Of a stretch of 5,070 bases of DNA, positions 5,042 to 5,070 are shown piece after piece (within the stretch, counting starts at the first letter, position 1; each line of letters starts with the position of its first letter). Location of the stretch: NCBI GenBank assembly GCA_031285945.1, contig JAITVF010000214.1:1-5070 (forward strand). The letters are read 5' to 3'. The translations under genes were made by a program, and so were the position numbers. This stretch comes from Oscillospiraceae bacterium. GTDB lineage: Bacteria; Bacillota; Clostridia; Oscillospirales; Ruminococcaceae. The notes beneath the pieces are model-generated. The model searched no databases. It saw nothing but the letters and a program-made list of their open reading frames with translations, and was not told the DNA's origin.

Positions 5042-5070
5042 CAGTACTTCATAACGCCTGTGATATGCAG
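5041..5070 (-). CDS. Possible 3' end of an unidentified minus-strand gene
   Basis: On the minus strand the window edge reads open for nine codons (LHITGVMKY) to a TGA at 5043-5041. The peptide looks protein-like, and a G/C hairpin with a short T-run lies downstream at 4953-4926, as expected after a gene end. Nine residues are too few to name a family or to exclude chance. The last base of the TGA coincides with the outer base of element 3, so the element lies directly at the gene's end. Confidence 0.3.
   Translation of the reverse strand: MHITGVMKY

Overview
The window looks like the chromosome of a Gram-positive, endospore-forming-type Firmicute, most likely a G+C-rich member of Clostridia. 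The reasons are the darA(yaaQ)-holB-ricT(yaaT) gene cluster, a clostridial-type 2x[4Fe-4S] ferredoxin, strong Shine-Dalgarno sequences, and an M23/M50 protease pair arranged like SpoIVFA/SpoIVFB. The species cannot be read from the sequence.

Layout. Positions 1-289 hold the 3' end of a plus-strand gene for a coiled-coil protein built on 11-residue repeats, closed by a rho-independent terminator (311-340). A promoter near 379-387 starts a plus-strand operon: darA (445-768, cyclic-di-AMP-binding PII-like protein), holB (765-1739, DNA polymerase III delta' subunit, overlapping darA by 4 bp) and ricT (1772-2680, PSP1-domain Fe-S protein). A compact palindromic element of about 160 bp, flanked by 11-bp direct repeats, separates ricT from a singly transcribed ferredoxin gene (2935-3105), which has its own promoter and terminator. 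A second palindromic element (3164-3267) lies between the ferredoxin and the convergent minus-strand pair: an M23 peptidase with one membrane segment (4861-3920), followed by an M50 site-2 protease (from about 3888 or 3915 down to 3304). Upstream of the M23 gene are a hairpin (4926-4953), a third palindromic element (4963-5041, same family as the second but inverted), and what may be the last nine codons of another minus-strand gene.

How the genes work together. darA, holB and ricT form a conserved Firmicutes cluster without a known shared pathway: second-messenger sensing, clamp loading, and RNA-processing/developmental control. The M23-M50 pair probably acts in one membrane, the first protein regulating or scaffolding the intramembrane protease, as in sigma-K activation during sporulation. 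That role is inferred from order and domains.

The most unusual content is intergenic: three nested-palindrome elements that share a C-rich/G-rich central hairpin. Two belong to one family (56 of 61 aligned positions identical) and show paired compensatory changes in the hairpin arms. They look like non-coding, mobile, MITE- or REP-like repeats. I found no CRISPR array, tRNA, rRNA, transposase or defence system.
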